Source: Mycolicibacterium aubagnense
Lineage (GTDB): Bacteria > Actinomycetota > Actinomycetes > Mycobacteriales > Mycobacteriaceae
Assembly (NCBI RefSeq): GCF_010730955.1
Contig: NZ_AP022577.1
Span: 2,170,001 to 2,234,000, forward strand
DNA: 64,000 bases
Direction of reading: 5' to 3'
Shown: piece by piece, positions 26,767 to 37,924 of the stretch
How the letters are laid out: every line of letters starts with the position of its first letter
Position numbering within the stretch: the stretch's first letter is position 1
Notes under the pieces: model-generated
Told to the model about the DNA's origin: nothing
Database searches by the model: none
The model's input: only the letters and a program-made list of their open reading frames with translations
Program-made: the position numbers and the translations under genes

Positions 26767-27306
26767 CTACTTACCTGTCTTTCCGACCTTGCGGCGGATC
26801 TGCTCACCCTCGTAGCGAATGCCCTTGCCCTTGTACGGGTCGGGGCGACGCAGGCGGCGGATGACTGCCGAGATCTGGCCGACTTTCTGCTTGTCGATGC
26901 CGGACACCGAGAACTTCGTCGGGGTCTCGACAGCGAACGTGATGCCCTCAGGGGCTTCGATCAGCACCGGGTGGCTGTAGCCGAGCGCGAACTCCAGGTT
27001 CGAGCCCTTGGCCTGCACGCGGTAACCGACGCCGAAGATTTCCATCTTGGTGGTGTAACCCTGGGTCACACCGGTCACCAGGTTGGCGATCAGGGTGCGC
27101 GACAGCCCGTGCAGCGAGCGGTTACGACGCTCGTCGTTCGGACGGGTCACCACAACGGCGCCCTCGTCGTTGCGCGCCACCTCGATGGGCTCGGCGACAT
27201 CCAGCGTCAGGGTGCCCTTGGGGCCCTTGACCGCGACGTTCTGGCCGTCGATGGTCACATCGACGCCGGCCGGAATGAGAACCGGCTGCTTTCCAATACG
27301 CGACAT
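26767..27306 (-). CDS. rplF: Large subunit ribosomal protein L6
   Basis: 179 residues, starting [17 protein letters not shown] and ending with the L6 signature [19 protein letters not shown]. Placed between rpsH and rplR as in other bacteria. Confidence 0.97.
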   Translation of the reverse strand: MSRIGKQPVLIPAGVDVTIDGQNVAVKGPKGTLTLDVAEPIEVARNDEGAVVVTRPNDERRNRSLHGLSRTLIANLVTGVTQGYTTKMEIFGVGYRVQAKGSNLEFALGYSHPVLIEAPEGITFAVETPTKFSVSGIDKQKVGQISAVIRRLRRPDPYKGKGIRYEGEQIRRKVGKTGK

Positions 27307-27318
27307 GTTTTCTGCCCC

Positions 27319-27717
27319 CTACCAGACGTAAGCGAGGACTTCGCCGCCCACGCCTTGTCGAGCTGCCTGGCGGTCGGTGAGCAGGCCAGTGGACGTGGAG
27401 ATGATCGCCACGCCAAGGCCACCGAGAACCCGCGGCAGGTTGGTGGATTTCGCATACACCCGCAGACCGGGCTTGGACACCCGGCGGAGGCCGGCGATGC
27501 TGCGCTCGCGGCTGGGGCCGTACTTGAGGGATACAACGAGGTTCTTGCCCACGCGGGCGTCCTCGGTGCGGTAGTCAGTGATGTAACCCTCCTTTTTGAG
27601 GATCTCGGCGATGTTCGCCTTGATCTTCGAGTGGGGCAGGGTCACCTGGTCGTGGTACGCCGAGTTGGCGTTGCGCAGACGTGTCAAGAAGTCTGCGATC
27701 GGATCCGTCATTGTCAT
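27319..27717 (-). CDS. rpsH: Small subunit ribosomal protein S8
   Basis: 132 residues beginning [17 protein letters not shown] with the C-terminal [14 protein letters not shown] motif. ATG 27717 is used; ATG 27711 is a near alternative, and the longer frame to 27801 has no similarity. It is separated from rpsN by 401 bases holding a terminator and a candidate promoter, so it heads its own transcript. Confidence 0.96.
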   Translation of the reverse strand: MTMTDPIADFLTRLRNANSAYHDQVTLPHSKIKANIAEILKKEGYITDYRTEDARVGKNLVVSLKYGPSRERSIAGLRRVSKPGLRVYAKSTNLPRVLGGLGVAIISTSTGLLTDRQAARQGVGGEVLAYVW

Positions 27718-27936
27718 GACAGCGTTGATCAACCTTTCTCGCTGCGGTTCCCATACATCACGCCCGTGCTGGTCCCACCTTGCGGTGGCTCGGCACGTCA
27801 CATCGTGGGCCTGCTACGAAGTGTTTTCCCGTATCTGACCGAGTGCGGTCAGGGGCCGTGCATCGGTAGTGCAATCCAGCTTCAGAAGGCACATACCGAT
27901 CGGCCATTGGACGCAAACGCCCATGGCAACCTGCCC

Positions 27937-27965
27937 AGTCTAGACAATGCGCAGCTCAGGGCCAA
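27937..27965 (-). promoter_or_regulatory. Candidate promoter for rpsH-rplO
   Basis: Minus-strand TTGGCC (27965-27960), a 17-base spacer and TAGACT (27942-27937). The -10 fits TANNNT; the -35 is weak. It lies between the upstream terminator and rpsH, where a promoter is needed. Confidence 0.4.
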
Positions 27966-27983
27966 ATCCGTGCGCATCGCCAC

Positions 27984-28041
27984 CGAAAGTAGGGCTTGAC
28001 GCGGTTTCCGGGACGGATTTCCGCGTAAGCCCCCACTCTCG
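27984..28041. repeat. Imperfect stem-loop with GGGGCTT arms
   Basis: The left arm CGAAAGTAGGGCTT and right arm AAGCCCCCACTCTCG pair imperfectly around a further GCGG/CCGC stem. The arms resemble those of the stem-loop at 41328-41388. Confidence 0.45.
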
Positions 28042-28056
28042 ACACCAGCCGAGACG

Positions 28057-28092
28057 CGAAAACCGCCCCGGTCGCGAGGACCGGGGCGGCTT
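28057..28092 (-). terminator. Intrinsic terminator after rpsN
   Basis: The stem GCCGCCCCGGTCC / GACCGGGGCGG is followed on the minus strand by TTTTCG, some 30 bases after the rpsN stop. It splits the usual spc operon between rpsN and rpsH. Confidence 0.88.
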
Positions 28093-28118
28093 TCTACAGC
28101 GTCATGAGACGGGCAGAG

Positions 28119-28304
28119 TCACCAGCTGGACTTCTGCACGCCGGGCAGCTCGCCGGCGTGGGCCATCTCCCGCAGGCAGATTCGGCACAGGCCGAACTTG
28201 CGGAACACCGAGTGCGGGCGACCGCACCGGTTGCAGCGGGTGTAGCCACGCACCGCGAACTTCGGCTTCTTGTTGGCCTTGTTGACCAGAGCCTTCTTTG
28301 CCAT
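28119..28304 (-). CDS. rpsZ: Small subunit ribosomal protein S14, zinc-binding type Z
   Basis: 61 residues, [16 protein letters not shown], with the zinc ribbon Cys-x2-Cys (RCNRCGRPH) and Cys-x2-Cys (GLCRICLRE). This is the zinc form located in the spc operon; a zinc-free paralogue is expected elsewhere and used in zinc shortage. Confidence 0.97.
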   Translation of the reverse strand: MAKKALVNKANKKPKFAVRGYTRCNRCGRPHSVFRKFGLCRICLREMAHAGELPGVQKSSW

Positions 28305-28306
28305 TG

Positions 28307-28870
28307 TCAGTTCTCCTTGAACGGGAAGCCCAGGGCCCGCAGCAACGCACGGCCTTCGTCGTCAGTGGTGGCCGAGGTGACGACCGTGATGTCCATGCCG
28401 CGGGGGCGGTCGATCGAGTCGACGTCGATCTCGTGGAACATCGACTGCTCGTTGAGGCCGAAGGTGTAGTTGCCGCTGCCGTCGAACTGCTTGGCCGACA
28501 GACCGCGGAAGTCGCGGATACGGGGCAGTGCGATGGAGATCAGGCGGTCCAGGAACTCCCACATGCGGTCGCCACGGAGGGTGACGCGGCAGCCGATCGG
28601 CATGCCCTCACGCAGCTTGAACTGCGCGATGGACTTGCGGGCCTTGCGGATTTCCGGCTTCTGACCGGTGATCAGCGTCAGGTCGTTGACCGCGCCGTTG
28701 ATCAGCTTGGCGTCGCGGGCGGCGTCACCGACACCCATGTTGACGACGACCTTGACCACGCCGGGGATCTGCATGACGTTGGCGTAGTTGAATTCGTTGT
28801 TGAGCGCGTCGCGGATCTCTTCGCGGTAGCGCGTCTTCAGCCGGGGCTGAGTCTTTTCCACTGTGGTCAT
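28307..28870 (-). CDS. rplE: Large subunit ribosomal protein L5
   Basis: 187 residues starting [15 protein letters not shown], with [15 protein letters not shown] and [23 protein letters not shown] 28870 is used; the frame upstream overlaps rplX and has no similarity. Binds 5S rRNA. Confidence 0.97.
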   Translation of the reverse strand: MTTVEKTQPRLKTRYREEIRDALNNEFNYANVMQIPGVVKVVVNMGVGDAARDAKLINGAVNDLTLITGQKPEIRKARKSIAQFKLREGMPIGCRVTLRGDRMWEFLDRLISIALPRIRDFRGLSAKQFDGSGNYTFGLNEQSMFHEIDVDSIDRPRGMDITVVTSATTDDEGRALLRALGFPFKEN

Positions 28871-28871
28871 C

Positions 28872-29189
28872 TCAGATGTCCTTGCCGTTGCGCTTCGAGA
28901 TACGGACCTTCTTGCCGGTCTCCTCATCGACGCGGTAGCCGATGCGGGTCGCGTTGCCGTCGGAGTCGACCACCATCACGTTGGAAACGTGGATCGCCGC
29001 CTCCTGGGTGACGATGCCGCCCGACGACGCACCACGCTCGTTCTGCGACTGAGCGGTGTGCTTCTTGATCCGGTTGACGCCCTCAACGAGCACCTTGTTG
29101 CGGGTCGGGTAGGCCTCGATGACCTTGCCCTTGGCACCCTTGTCCTTGCCGGCGATGACCAGCACGGTGTCGCCCTTGTGCACCTTCAT
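28872..29189 (-). CDS. rplX: Large subunit ribosomal protein L24
   Basis: 105 residues, [21 protein letters not shown], the KOW motif of L24. The ATG at 29189 shares one base with the rplN stop (TGATG) and lies 7 bases from GGAGG; an adjacent GTG is the alternative. Confidence 0.97.
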   Translation of the reverse strand: MKVHKGDTVLVIAGKDKGAKGKVIEAYPTRNKVLVEGVNRIKKHTAQSQNERGASSGGIVTQEAAIHVSNVMVVDSDGNATRIGYRVDEETGKKVRISKRNGKDI

Positions 29190-29557
29190 CACAAAACCTC
29201 CGGGGCCAGCGAGACGATCTTCATGAACTTCTTCTCGCGCAGTTCGCGACCGACCGGCCCGAAGATGCGGGTACCGCGGGGGTCATTGTCGTTCTTGATG
29301 ATGACGGCGGCGTTCTCGTCGAACTTGATGTAGCTGCCGTCCGGCCGGCGGCGCTCCTTGACGGTGCGCACGACGACGGCCTTGACCACGTCACCACGCT
29401 TGACGTTGCCGCCCGGGATGGCGTCCTTGACGGTCGCCACGATGATGTCGCCGATACCGGCGTAGCGCCGCGACGAGCCACCGAGCACGCGGATGCAAAG
29501 GATTTCCTTTGCGCCCGTGTTGTCGGCGACCTTGAGTCGCGATTCCTGCTGAATCAC
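29189..29557 (-). CDS. rplN: Large subunit ribosomal protein L14
   Basis: 122 residues beginning (M)[16 protein letters not shown] with the L14 signature [16 protein letters not shown]. The GTG at 29557 is chosen from the conserved N-terminus and AGGAG upstream. First gene of its transcript, with a promoter 120 bases upstream. Confidence 0.97.
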   Translation of the reverse strand: MIQQESRLKVADNTGAKEILCIRVLGGSSRRYAGIGDIIVATVKDAIPGGNVKRGDVVKAVVVRTVKERRRPDGSYIKFDENAAVIIKNDNDPRGTRIFGPVGRELREKKFMKIVSLAPEVL

Positions 29558-29677
29558 TCGATCTCCTGACCTGGGGTTTGTATGCACGCCAGATACCGAC
29601 CTGGACGTGCGCGGTCTTGTTGTCCAAAGGCACGCAAAGTCAGCGAGTGACCGGGGTCTGCCCTGGGCAACCCCTAC

Positions 29678-29706
29678 ATACTAGGCGAGCTGCGACAACG
29701 CTCCAA
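29678..29706 (-). promoter_or_regulatory. Promoter of the rplN-rpsZ transcript
   Basis: Minus-strand TTGGAG (29706-29701), a 17-base spacer and TAGTAT (29683-29678). The -35 context GATTTGGAGC is shared with the candidate rpsJ promoter at 40118-40148. Confidence 0.6.
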
Positions 29707-29736
29707 ATCGCTGCTCATTCCGGCCCGGAACAGACG

Positions 29737-29772
29737 AAAAGGTCGCTGCCATTCGATGACAGCGACCTTTTT
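29737..29772. terminator. Bidirectional intrinsic terminator after the YeiH gene
   Basis: Perfect 12-base arms AAAAGGTCGCTG / CAGCGACCTTTT around an 11-base loop, with T-tracts on both strands, 19 bases after the YeiH stop. It insulates rplN from upstream transcription. Confidence 0.9.
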
Positions 29773-29790
29773 CATCGATCCGCGGTCGGA

Positions 29791-30930
29791 TCAGCCGCCG
29801 ACGCCCCAGCCCAGGACCCGCGATGTCAGCAGCACCAAAGCCAACGACACGGTAGCCACCACGACCAGACCGATCACCGCGACGACGAGCGGCCGCCAGC
29901 CGGTGCGCGCGATCTGCCGGAAATCGGTGGACAGCCCCACCCCGGCGAAGGTCAGCAGGAACGCCCACTTGGAGACGGCACCGAGGTTCGCCACCTGCCC
30001 CTTGCTCAGCAGCCCCGCGGTCACGACGGCCGAGACCGCCAGGAAACCGAGCACGAACTTCGGGAACTTCTGCCAGACGAACACGGCCTTGGCACGCACG
30101 CCGGAGGCAACGGCGTCGGCCTCTCCCCTGGCGGCCCAGTAGATGGCGAAGCCGAGGACGACGAAGCCGATGAGCGCGTTGCGGACCGACTTCACCAGGA
30201 CGGCGATCTTGCCGGCTTCGTCGGAGAAGAGGTAGCCGGTCGCCGTGGTCTCGGCGGTGTTGTCCACCGCGAGACCGGCCCAGAGCCCGAACTCGTGGTC
30301 GGTCAGGCCGATGGCGTGGCCGAGCGGCGGCAGCACGAACAGGGCGACGGCACCGAGCGCCAAGATCGACGCGATCGCATAGCTGACGTCGGAGTTGCGG
30401 GCCCGGATGGCGCCCTTGGCCGCGATGATCGCCGACACCCCGCAGATCGACGTTCCGATGGCCAGCAGCGAGCCGAGCTTGCCGGACAATCCGAACCACC
30501 GGGCGGCGGCGATGATGATGGCGCCCGCGACGGTCATGTCGATCAGGATCTGCAGCAGGCTGGTCGCGCCGAGCTTGAGGACATCGCCGAGGACGAACCG
30601 GGCGCCCAGCAGGACGATGCCGATCTTGAGCCAGAACTCGTACGTGCCGACGCCGGGCCGGAAGATTCGGTGCAGACCAACGGTATTGGTGATGATCAGG
30701 CCGAAAACGATGGCCCACAGCACGTATTCGATGTCAGGTACCCGCCAGTGCTGCTGCTTGGCCAGCGCCAGCCAGGCGACTTCGGCATATTTGCCGGCCA
30801 GGCCCACCGCGATCAGCAGCAGTAGGCCGGGCAGGTAATCGAGGAACCGCCGTGCGCCGGTGTGTTCTTCGACGTCGTCCTCGGGCGCCGGTTCCAACTG
30901 GTCGGCCGCGCCGGCCGTCTCCACGCTCAC
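29791..30930 (-). CDS. YeiH-family (UPF0324) putative anion exporter
   Basis: A 379-residue integral membrane protein with about ten transmembrane helices, of the YeiH family (PF03601), often annotated as putative sulfate exporters. Family blocks include [25 protein letters not shown] and [19 protein letters not shown]. The start is GTG 30930, 4 bases after the stop of a 41-residue membrane protein gene, so the two are probably translated together. Transport substrate is not established. Confidence 0.88.
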   Translation of the reverse strand: MSVETAGAADQLEPAPEDDVEEHTGARRFLDYLPGLLLLIAVGLAGKYAEVAWLALAKQQHWRVPDIEYVLWAIVFGLIITNTVGLHRIFRPGVGTYEFWLKIGIVLLGARFVLGDVLKLGATSLLQILIDMTVAGAIIIAAARWFGLSGKLGSLLAIGTSICGVSAIIAAKGAIRARNSDVSYAIASILALGAVALFVLPPLGHAIGLTDHEFGLWAGLAVDNTAETTATGYLFSDEAGKIAVLVKSVRNALIGFVVLGFAIYWAARGEADAVASGVRAKAVFVWQKFPKFVLGFLAVSAVVTAGLLSKGQVANLGAVSKWAFLLTFAGVGLSTDFRQIARTGWRPLVVAVIGLVVVATVSLALVLLTSRVLGWGVGG

Positions 30931-30934
30931 CGCG

Positions 30935-31060
30935 TCACCACACGATCTTCGGCAACACGCCGGCCACTGCCAGCGCTGTCACCGCAAGGCCGAGAATCGT
31001 TGCCCACCAATCGGTCCCGAGCCGGTTCACCCAGCTCGTCGCCCCTGTCGACTCTGTCAT
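30935..31060 (-). CDS. 41-residue single-helix membrane protein upstream of YeiH
   Basis: A tiny frame read from the minus strand: it starts [19 protein letters not shown] and has one hydrophobic helix ([17 protein letters not shown]) ending VLPKIVW. GGGAG lies 7 bases before the ATG, and its stop is 4 bases before the YeiH start. Length, spacing and composition suggest a small partner or leader of the transporter. I do not know a described family for it. Confidence 0.65.
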   Translation of the reverse strand: MTESTGATSWVNRLGTDWWATILGLAVTALAVAGVLPKIVW

Positions 31061-31205
31061 TGCGCTCTCCCGTCACCGATTTTCCGCTCATGGTGCGGCA
31101 GCGGAACGCGCGGGAACACCGATGGAATCGGCGTGAATCTAGCGATGGCCTCAGTGCGATCTCGGTCAGCCCGAGTCTCGGCGTCGCGGCGGTGGCGCGC
31201 GCCGC

Positions 31206-31928
31206 TCAGCCCATCCGAATGCCGAAATCGCCCAGCAGCACCGGCTTGGCCGCATCGATACCTTTCGAGCCGGTGGGCCCCTGCAGCTGCACTGCGATGA
31301 GGTAGTCCCCGGTGTTGGTCCATACATGCACGATGCGGTCCACGTAGTCATCACCGGAGCCGGGCTTGTCGGCCAGCACACCCATCAGCTTCTGCCCGCT
31401 GTAACCACACAGCTCGTCGGGCAGGATGCTGACGCTGTTGAATTCGTGGCCCGCGGTGCGGGCATCGGTGTATTCCCGGAACGCCGACGCAGCATCCTGA
31501 GCGGTCGGGGTGATCTTCACGGTGGCGGTCAGGCCGTCGGGTCCAGTCAGGTTCAGCGCGACGTCACCGGACGGTGGCGCGCCCTGCCCGAATCCGTCGG
31601 GTATCGCGACGACGACACTCGGCGCACCGGGCGCTCCCGTCGTCGCCGTCATGGTCTGCGCGGGCGGGGCGGGCGGATCGCAGGTCTGCTCCCCCGCCGC
31701 GACGGGACGTTTGGTGGTCTCGACCACCCCGTACGCCGGCAGATCAGGCACCGTCGACGCCGACGCTGACGACGTGGGCGACCCGGCCGGCGAGGATGCA
31801 GCCGCGGACGTGGCGACGCCGGACGCCGTTGTGCTGGAAGGCTTCTCGCCGCCTCTGCCGCCGCATGCGGCCAGCAGGGCGGCGGCTGACACCACGGTGA
31901 CGCACTGGATGACCGGTCCGCTCACCAC
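31206..31928 (-). CDS. LpqN/LpqT-like lipoprotein
   Basis: About 240 residues. A lipoprotein signal with the lipobox LLAAC (Cys near residue 22) is followed by a Ser/Thr/Ala-rich linker (to about 75) and a globular domain with VVVAIPDGFGQG and DAASAFREYTDART, like the mycobacterial LpqN/LpqT family. Expected on the outer face of the membrane. It starts within 8 bases of the sulfatase stop (GTG 31928 or 31925) and is co-transcribed with it. Confidence 0.82.
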   Translation of the reverse strand: MVSGPVIQCVTVVSAAALLAACGGRGGEKPSSTTASGVATSAAASSPAGSPTSSASASTVPDLPAYGVVETTKRPVAAGEQTCDPPAPPAQTMTATTGAPGAPSVVVAIPDGFGQGAPPSGDVALNLTGPDGLTATVKITPTAQDAASAFREYTDARTAGHEFNSVSILPDELCGYSGQKLMGVLADKPGSGDDYVDRIVHVWTNTGDYLIAVQLQGPTGSKGIDAAKPVLLGDFGIRMG

Positions 31929-31932
31929 GGCC

Positions 31933-34284
31933 TCAGTCCTTGCAGAACGCCTGGGCGAGTTCCCGTTCGACGTCCACGTATGGCGTACCCGAGATGTCGA
32001 AAACCACCTTCGCGATGGTGCCGCCGGTGAACTGGTACGGCGCCGAGTAGCGATTCGACACCGGCTGGCCGTCGTTGCGCCCGACAGCCACCCCGCCGCC
32101 ACTCAGCCCGAACATGCCCGGGTGGGTCCGGACGCCGTCACGGGTCGCCACCACGGCGTCATCGACGCATAGTTCGACTGTGCCGAGCGGGGTATGGCTA
32201 CCTTCGACCGTGCCGGTGCGGTTGTACCGCACCCCGAACACGTGCCGGCCCAACGGCAGCAGGTTCGGCGCGGACACCTCCTGCTCATCCTCGCCCATGA
32301 AGTTGTAGATGTAATGCAGCCGACCGTCCTGGACGAACAGCACATGGCCACCGTGGCCGGCACCGTGCTTGGCCAATACCCCCTGAGCATCGGCGGACTC
32401 CACGTCGACCTCGGCCAGGATCGAGAAGGACTGCCCGCGCAGTTCGACGCACGCACCGAGACCCACCTCGGCGGTACCCGGGTAGTAGGTGAAGTTCTGC
32501 CGCGCCCCGGACAGGTAGGGCCGGTCCCGCGTCATCGTCTCGAGCATGTTCAGATCTGAGAGCGGCAGGCCGTTGTACTTGGCCGCTTCGGCATACCAGA
32601 GTTCCTGCAGTTCAGCCAGTTTCGCCGGGTTCTCGGTGGCCAAGTCATGGCACTGGCTGCGGTCGGACTCGATGTGGAACAGCTCCCAGCGGTCCTTGTC
32701 GAAATGTGACCAGCCCGACGGGGTGGCTGCGTGCACCGTGTTTGCGAACCACCCGTTGTGCCAGATGCCACGGGTGCCCAGCATCGAGTAGAACTGTGTC
32801 GTCTTACCGGTGTCGACGCCCGAATCCTCCAGAGCGGCTTTGAAACTCACCCCTTCCAGCGGCCGCTGCGGGACTCCGCGGACCTCGGCCGGCGGCTCGA
32901 CGCCCAGCAGGTCGTAGACCGTCGGGGTGATGTCCGCGACGTTGACGTAGTTGTCACGCACCTCGCCGTGGGCGGCAATGCCATTGGGCCAGCTGATGAT
33001 TGCGGTGTCGGCGATGCCGCCCTCGTGTGAGGCGTAACGCTTGAACAGCTTGTATGGCGTATTGAACGCCATCGCCCAGCCGATCGGATAGTGGTTGTAG
33101 GTGTCCGGCGACCCGAGGGTGTCGAAGTAGCGCATGTTCTCTTCGACGGTGTCGATGTAGCCGTTGAAGAACTTCACTTCGTTGACCGAGCCGTTCGGGC
33201 CGCCTTCGCCGCTGGCCCCGTTGTCTGAGATGACGACGATGAGGGTGTTGTCCAGCTGCCCGGACTCCTCCAGGTAGTCGAGAATCCGGCCGATCTGCGC
33301 GTCGGTGTACGACAGGAAGCCGGCGAACACCTCGGCCATCCGGGCGAACAGCCGCTTCTCGTCGTCGCTGAGCCCGTCCCAGGGGCGGACGGTGTCCTGC
33401 AGCGGCCACGGTTCACCATTGGGGCCCTTGACATCCAGATACGGATTCACGGGCGAGAGCTCGGTGTCGGGCGGGACGATGCCGAGGCGCTTCTGGTTCT
33501 CGAGCACCAAGTCGCGGTAGGCCTCGTAGCCCATGTCGAACGTGCCGGCGTACTTGTCGGCCCATTCTTTGAAGACATGGTGCGGCGCATGTCCGGCGCC
33601 CGGGCAGACGTAGGAGAACCACGGCTTGTCCGGGGCGATGACCTTGGCATCGCGGATGAACTCGATGGTCTTGTCCGCCAGGTCTTTCGACAGGTGATAA
33701 CCCTCTTCCGGGGTGGCCGGCGGGGCGACGGGATGGTTGTCGTACACCAGCTCCGGGTACCACTGGTCGGTCTCGCCGCCCATGAACCCGTAGAAGCGTT
33801 CGAAGCCGCGCGACAGCGGCCAGTGCCGTTTCGTCGACGCCAGGTTCGACTCCTCCAACGGCGTCAGATGCCACTTGCCGACGCAGTACGTGTTCCAGCC
33901 CCGCTCGGCCAACACCTCGGACAGCAACGCCGTCTCAAACGGTATGCGCCCGTTGCAGTTCGGGAAGCCATCGGTGAATTCTTCGATGGTGGCCATGCCG
34001 ACCGAGGTGGCGTTGCGCCCGGTCAGCAGGGAAGCCCGGGTCGGCGAACAGAGGGCGGTGGTGTGGAACTGGGACAGCCGTACCCCTTTTTCGGCGATGC
34101 GGCGCATGGCCGGCATGTCGACCAGGCCGCCGAAGCAGTCCCAGGTGGCAATGCCGGTGTCGTCCCACACCAGGTACAGCACATTGGGTGCACCCGTGGG
34201 CGCCGTCGGCGCGGCATACGGAGTCCAGTCGGGCTCCGAGTCGCGAATGTCGAGTTTGATCTTGCCCTGGAATTCAATTGCCAT
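31933..34284 (-). CDS. atsA: Arylsulfatase (AtsA/AtsD-like)
   Basis: A 783-residue type I sulfatase of the size of M. tuberculosis AtsA. The metal-binding Asp pair is in VLYLVWDDTGIAT and the modified Cys79 in the signature CSPTRASLLTGRN, which must be oxidised to formylglycine. Further ligand motifs are GKWHLTPL and VISDNGASGEGGPNG; the C-terminal third is a beta-rich accessory domain. No signal peptide is visible. ATG 34284 matches the family start (MAIEFQGKIKLDIRD). In M. tuberculosis I recall a formylglycine-generating enzyme gene next to atsA; none is here. Confidence 0.9.
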   Translation of the reverse strand: MAIEFQGKIKLDIRDSEPDWTPYAAPTAPTGAPNVLYLVWDDTGIATWDCFGGLVDMPAMRRIAEKGVRLSQFHTTALCSPTRASLLTGRNATSVGMATIEEFTDGFPNCNGRIPFETALLSEVLAERGWNTYCVGKWHLTPLEESNLASTKRHWPLSRGFERFYGFMGGETDQWYPELVYDNHPVAPPATPEEGYHLSKDLADKTIEFIRDAKVIAPDKPWFSYVCPGAGHAPHHVFKEWADKYAGTFDMGYEAYRDLVLENQKRLGIVPPDTELSPVNPYLDVKGPNGEPWPLQDTVRPWDGLSDDEKRLFARMAEVFAGFLSYTDAQIGRILDYLEESGQLDNTLIVVISDNGASGEGGPNGSVNEVKFFNGYIDTVEENMRYFDTLGSPDTYNHYPIGWAMAFNTPYKLFKRYASHEGGIADTAIISWPNGIAAHGEVRDNYVNVADITPTVYDLLGVEPPAEVRGVPQRPLEGVSFKAALEDSGVDTGKTTQFYSMLGTRGIWHNGWFANTVHAATPSGWSHFDKDRWELFHIESDRSQCHDLATENPAKLAELQELWYAEAAKYNGLPLSDLNMLETMTRDRPYLSGARQNFTYYPGTAEVGLGACVELRGQSFSILAEVDVESADAQGVLAKHGAGHGGHVLFVQDGRLHYIYNFMGEDEQEVSAPNLLPLGRHVFGVRYNRTGTVEGSHTPLGTVELCVDDAVVATRDGVRTHPGMFGLSGGGVAVGRNDGQPVSNRYSAPYQFTGGTIAKVVFDISGTPYVDVERELAQAFCKD

Positions 34285-34460
34285 GCCGCCTCGTCCCGGT
34301 CTGCGCTCGCCGGTCTCGGCGCTCGCCCGGAGATTACACCCGCGGCCTGTGCCGCGCCCGCGATATTGACGGGCGCGACGAGATGCCGGTGACCCGTCCG
34401 CCGAGAAATCCGATGCGGCCCAGTGTCTACCTACGCCGCCGATTTTCCGGCCGAACACAA

Positions 34461-34492
34461 AACTGCCCCTCTTCCGAAGAAGAGGGGCAGTT
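34461..34492 (-). terminator. Intrinsic terminator after rpsQ
   Basis: A perfect stem AACTGCCCCTCTT / AAGAGGGGCAGTT followed on the minus strand by TTTTG, 25 bases after the rpsQ stop. It ends the S10 transcript before atsA. Confidence 0.92.
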
Positions 34493-34516
34493 CCATGTCT
34501 GTCGAAGGAGCCTTCG

Positions 34517-34813
34517 CTACTTCGCCTTTTCCAACACCTCGACCAGACGCCAGCGCTTGGTGGCCGACAGCGGACGGGTCTCCATCAGCGAGACGCGGTC
34601 GCCGATACCGGCATCGCCGTTCTCGTCGTGCGCCTTGACCTTGGTGGTGGTGCGGATGATCTTCCCGTAGAGCGGGTGGCTCTTACGGGATTCCAGCTCG
34701 ACCACGATGGTCTTTTCCATCTTGTCCGACACCACGTAACCGATGGCGGTCTTGCGGCTGCCGCGCTCGGTCTCGGTGGCCGGCGTGTGCTTGGGGCCTT
34801 TAGTTTCTGCCAT
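34517..34813 (-). CDS. rpsQ: Small subunit ribosomal protein S17
   Basis: 98 residues with [17 protein letters not shown] and [20 protein letters not shown], the S17 signature. Last gene of the S10 run, 3 bases after rpmC and followed by a terminator. Confidence 0.97.
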   Translation of the reverse strand: MAETKGPKHTPATETERGSRKTAIGYVVSDKMEKTIVVELESRKSHPLYGKIIRTTTKVKAHDENGDAGIGDRVSLMETRPLSATKRWRLVEVLEKAK

Positions 34814-34815
34814 GA

Positions 34816-35046
34816 CTAATCCTTACCAACCGGCCCGGACGCCAGGCCCAACTCGCGTTCGCGCAGAACGGTGTAGACCCGCGCGATCTCCTGCCGCACG
34901 GTGCGCAGCCGGCGGTTGTTCGACAGCTGACCGGTGGCCATCTGGAAGCGAAGGTTGAACAGCTCTTCCTTCGACTCCCGCAGACGCGTGATCAGCTCTT
35001 CCTCGGTGAGCTCACGCAGTTCACCAGGCGAAACTCCAACTGCCAT
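34816..35046 (-). CDS. rpmC: Large subunit ribosomal protein L29
   Basis: 76 residues beginning [18 protein letters not shown], with [22 protein letters not shown] 35046 overlaps the rplP stop by one base; the longer open frame overlaps rplP and is not coding. Confidence 0.96.
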   Translation of the reverse strand: MAVGVSPGELRELTEEELITRLRESKEELFNLRFQMATGQLSNNRRLRTVRQEIARVYTVLRERELGLASGPVGKD

Positions 35047-35462
35047 CAGAACTGCTCCTCTCGAGTCACGATGCGTGCCTTGATCGGCAGCTTGTGGATG
35101 GCGCGGGTGAGCGCCTCCCGGGCGATCTTCTCGTCGGGGTAGCTGAGCTCGAAGAGCACGCGACCCGGCTTGACGTTGGCGACCCACCACTCCGGCGAAC
35201 CCTTACCGGAACCCATGCGGGTTTCGGCAGGCTTCTTGGTCAGCGGGCGGTCCGGGAAGATGTTGATCCAGACCTTGCCGCCACGCTTGATGTGCCGGTT
35301 GATCGCGATACGAGCGGATTCGATCTGCCGGTTGGTGATGTAGGCGTGGCCCAGGGCCTGGATGCCGTAGTCACCGAAGCTGACCGAGGTGCCGCCGCTG
35401 GCGATACCGCGCTGCTCGGGGTGGTGCTGCTTGCGGTGCTTGACCTTGCGGGGAATCAGCAT
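35046..35462 (-). CDS. rplP: Large subunit ribosomal protein L16
   Basis: 138 residues starting [19 protein letters not shown], with [19 protein letters not shown], the L16 signature near the peptidyl transferase centre. Confidence 0.97.
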   Translation of the reverse strand: MLIPRKVKHRKQHHPEQRGIASGGTSVSFGDYGIQALGHAYITNRQIESARIAINRHIKRGGKVWINIFPDRPLTKKPAETRMGSGKGSPEWWVANVKPGRVLFELSYPDEKIAREALTRAIHKLPIKARIVTREEQF

Positions 35463-35464
35463 GA

Positions 35465-36755
<1,291 letters not shown>

Positions 36756-36756
<1 letters not shown>

Positions 36757-37037
36757 TAGCGGCGCTTGCTCTTCCGGTCGTCCTTGATGTGACCCTTGAA
36801 GGTCCGCGTCGGGGCGAACTCGCCGAGCTTGTGCCCAACCATCGCTTCGCTGACGAACACCGGCACATGCTTGCGACCGTCGTGGACGGCGAAGGTGTGG
36901 CCGATGAAGTCGGGGATGATGGTCGACCGACGGGACCAGGTCTTGATGACCTGCTTGGTGTTCTTCTCGTTCTGGACGTCGACCTTCTTGAGCAGATGGT
37001 CGTCGACGAACGGACCCTTTTTGAGGCTACGAGGCAT
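36756..37037 (-). CDS. rpsS: Small subunit ribosomal protein S19
   Basis: 93 residues, [19 protein letters not shown], with [19 protein letters not shown]. Standard position between rplB and rplV. Confidence 0.97.
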
Positions 37038-37055
37038 CGTCTATTCCTTTCCGGC

Positions 37056-37895
37056 CTAGCGCTTGTTCTTGCCGGTGCGCCGGCGGCGGACGATGAGCTT
37101 GTCGCTCGGCTTGTTGGGCTTGCGGGTACGGCCTTCGGGCTTGCCCCACGGGCTGACCGGGTGGCGACCACCGGAGGTCTTACCCTCACCACCACCGTGC
37201 GGGTGGTCAACCGGGTTCATCACGACACCACGGACGGTCGGGCGCTTGCCCTTCCACCGCATACGGCCGGCCTTACCCCAGTTGATGTTGGCCTGCTCGG
37301 CGTTGCCGACCTCGCCGACGGTGGCGCGGCAGCGCACGTCGACGCGACGGATTTCACCGGACGGCATACGCAGCGTGGCGTAGGCGCCTTCCTTACCGAG
37401 CAGCTGGATGCTGACACCGGCCGAGCGGGCCAGCTTGGCGCCGCCGCCCGGACGCAGCTCCACGGCGTGGATGACGGTACCGGCCGGGATGTTGCGCATC
37501 GGCAGGTTGTTACCCGGCTTGATGTCGGCGTTCGGCCCCTGCTCGATGACGTCGCCCTGCTTCAGATCCTTGGGGGCGAGGATGTAGCGCTTCTCGCCGT
37601 CCACGAAGTGCAGCAGCGCGATGTTCGCGGTGCGGTTGGGGTCGTACTCGATGTGCGCGACCTTGGCGTTGACGCCGTCCTTGTCATGGCGACGGAAGTC
37701 GATGACGCGGTAGGCACGCTTGTGACCGCCACCCTTGTGACGAGTCGTGATGCGGCCGTGCGCGTTACGACCACCAGTGCCGTGCAGCGGACGGATCAGC
37801 GACTTCTCCGGAGTCGAACGAGTGATCTCGGCGAAGTCGGAGACGCTCGAACCGCGACGACCGGGGGTCGTCGGCTTGTACTTGCGAATTCCCAT
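37056..37895 (-). CDS. rplB: Large subunit ribosomal protein L2
   Basis: 279 residues, with [20 protein letters not shown] and the conserved [20 protein letters not shown] loop containing the His important for peptidyl transfer. Confidence 0.97.
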   Translation of the reverse strand: MGIRKYKPTTPGRRGSSVSDFAEITRSTPEKSLIRPLHGTGGRNAHGRITTRHKGGGHKRAYRVIDFRRHDKDGVNAKVAHIEYDPNRTANIALLHFVDGEKRYILAPKDLKQGDVIEQGPNADIKPGNNLPMRNIPAGTVIHAVELRPGGGAKLARSAGVSIQLLGKEGAYATLRMPSGEIRRVDVRCRATVGEVGNAEQANINWGKAGRMRWKGKRPTVRGVVMNPVDHPHGGGEGKTSGGRHPVSPWGKPEGRTRKPNKPSDKLIVRRRRTGKNKR

Positions 37896-37924
37896 TATCA
37901 GTTAATCCCTTAACTCCCGGCCGG

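Larger units (their letters stand above)
27718..28118. other. Break in the spc operon, 401 bases
   Basis: No gene is supported. From right to left on the minus strand it contains the rpsN terminator (28057-28092), an imperfect stem-loop (27984-28041), a promoter candidate (27937-27965) and a leader of about 210 bases before rpsH. Confidence 0.6.
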
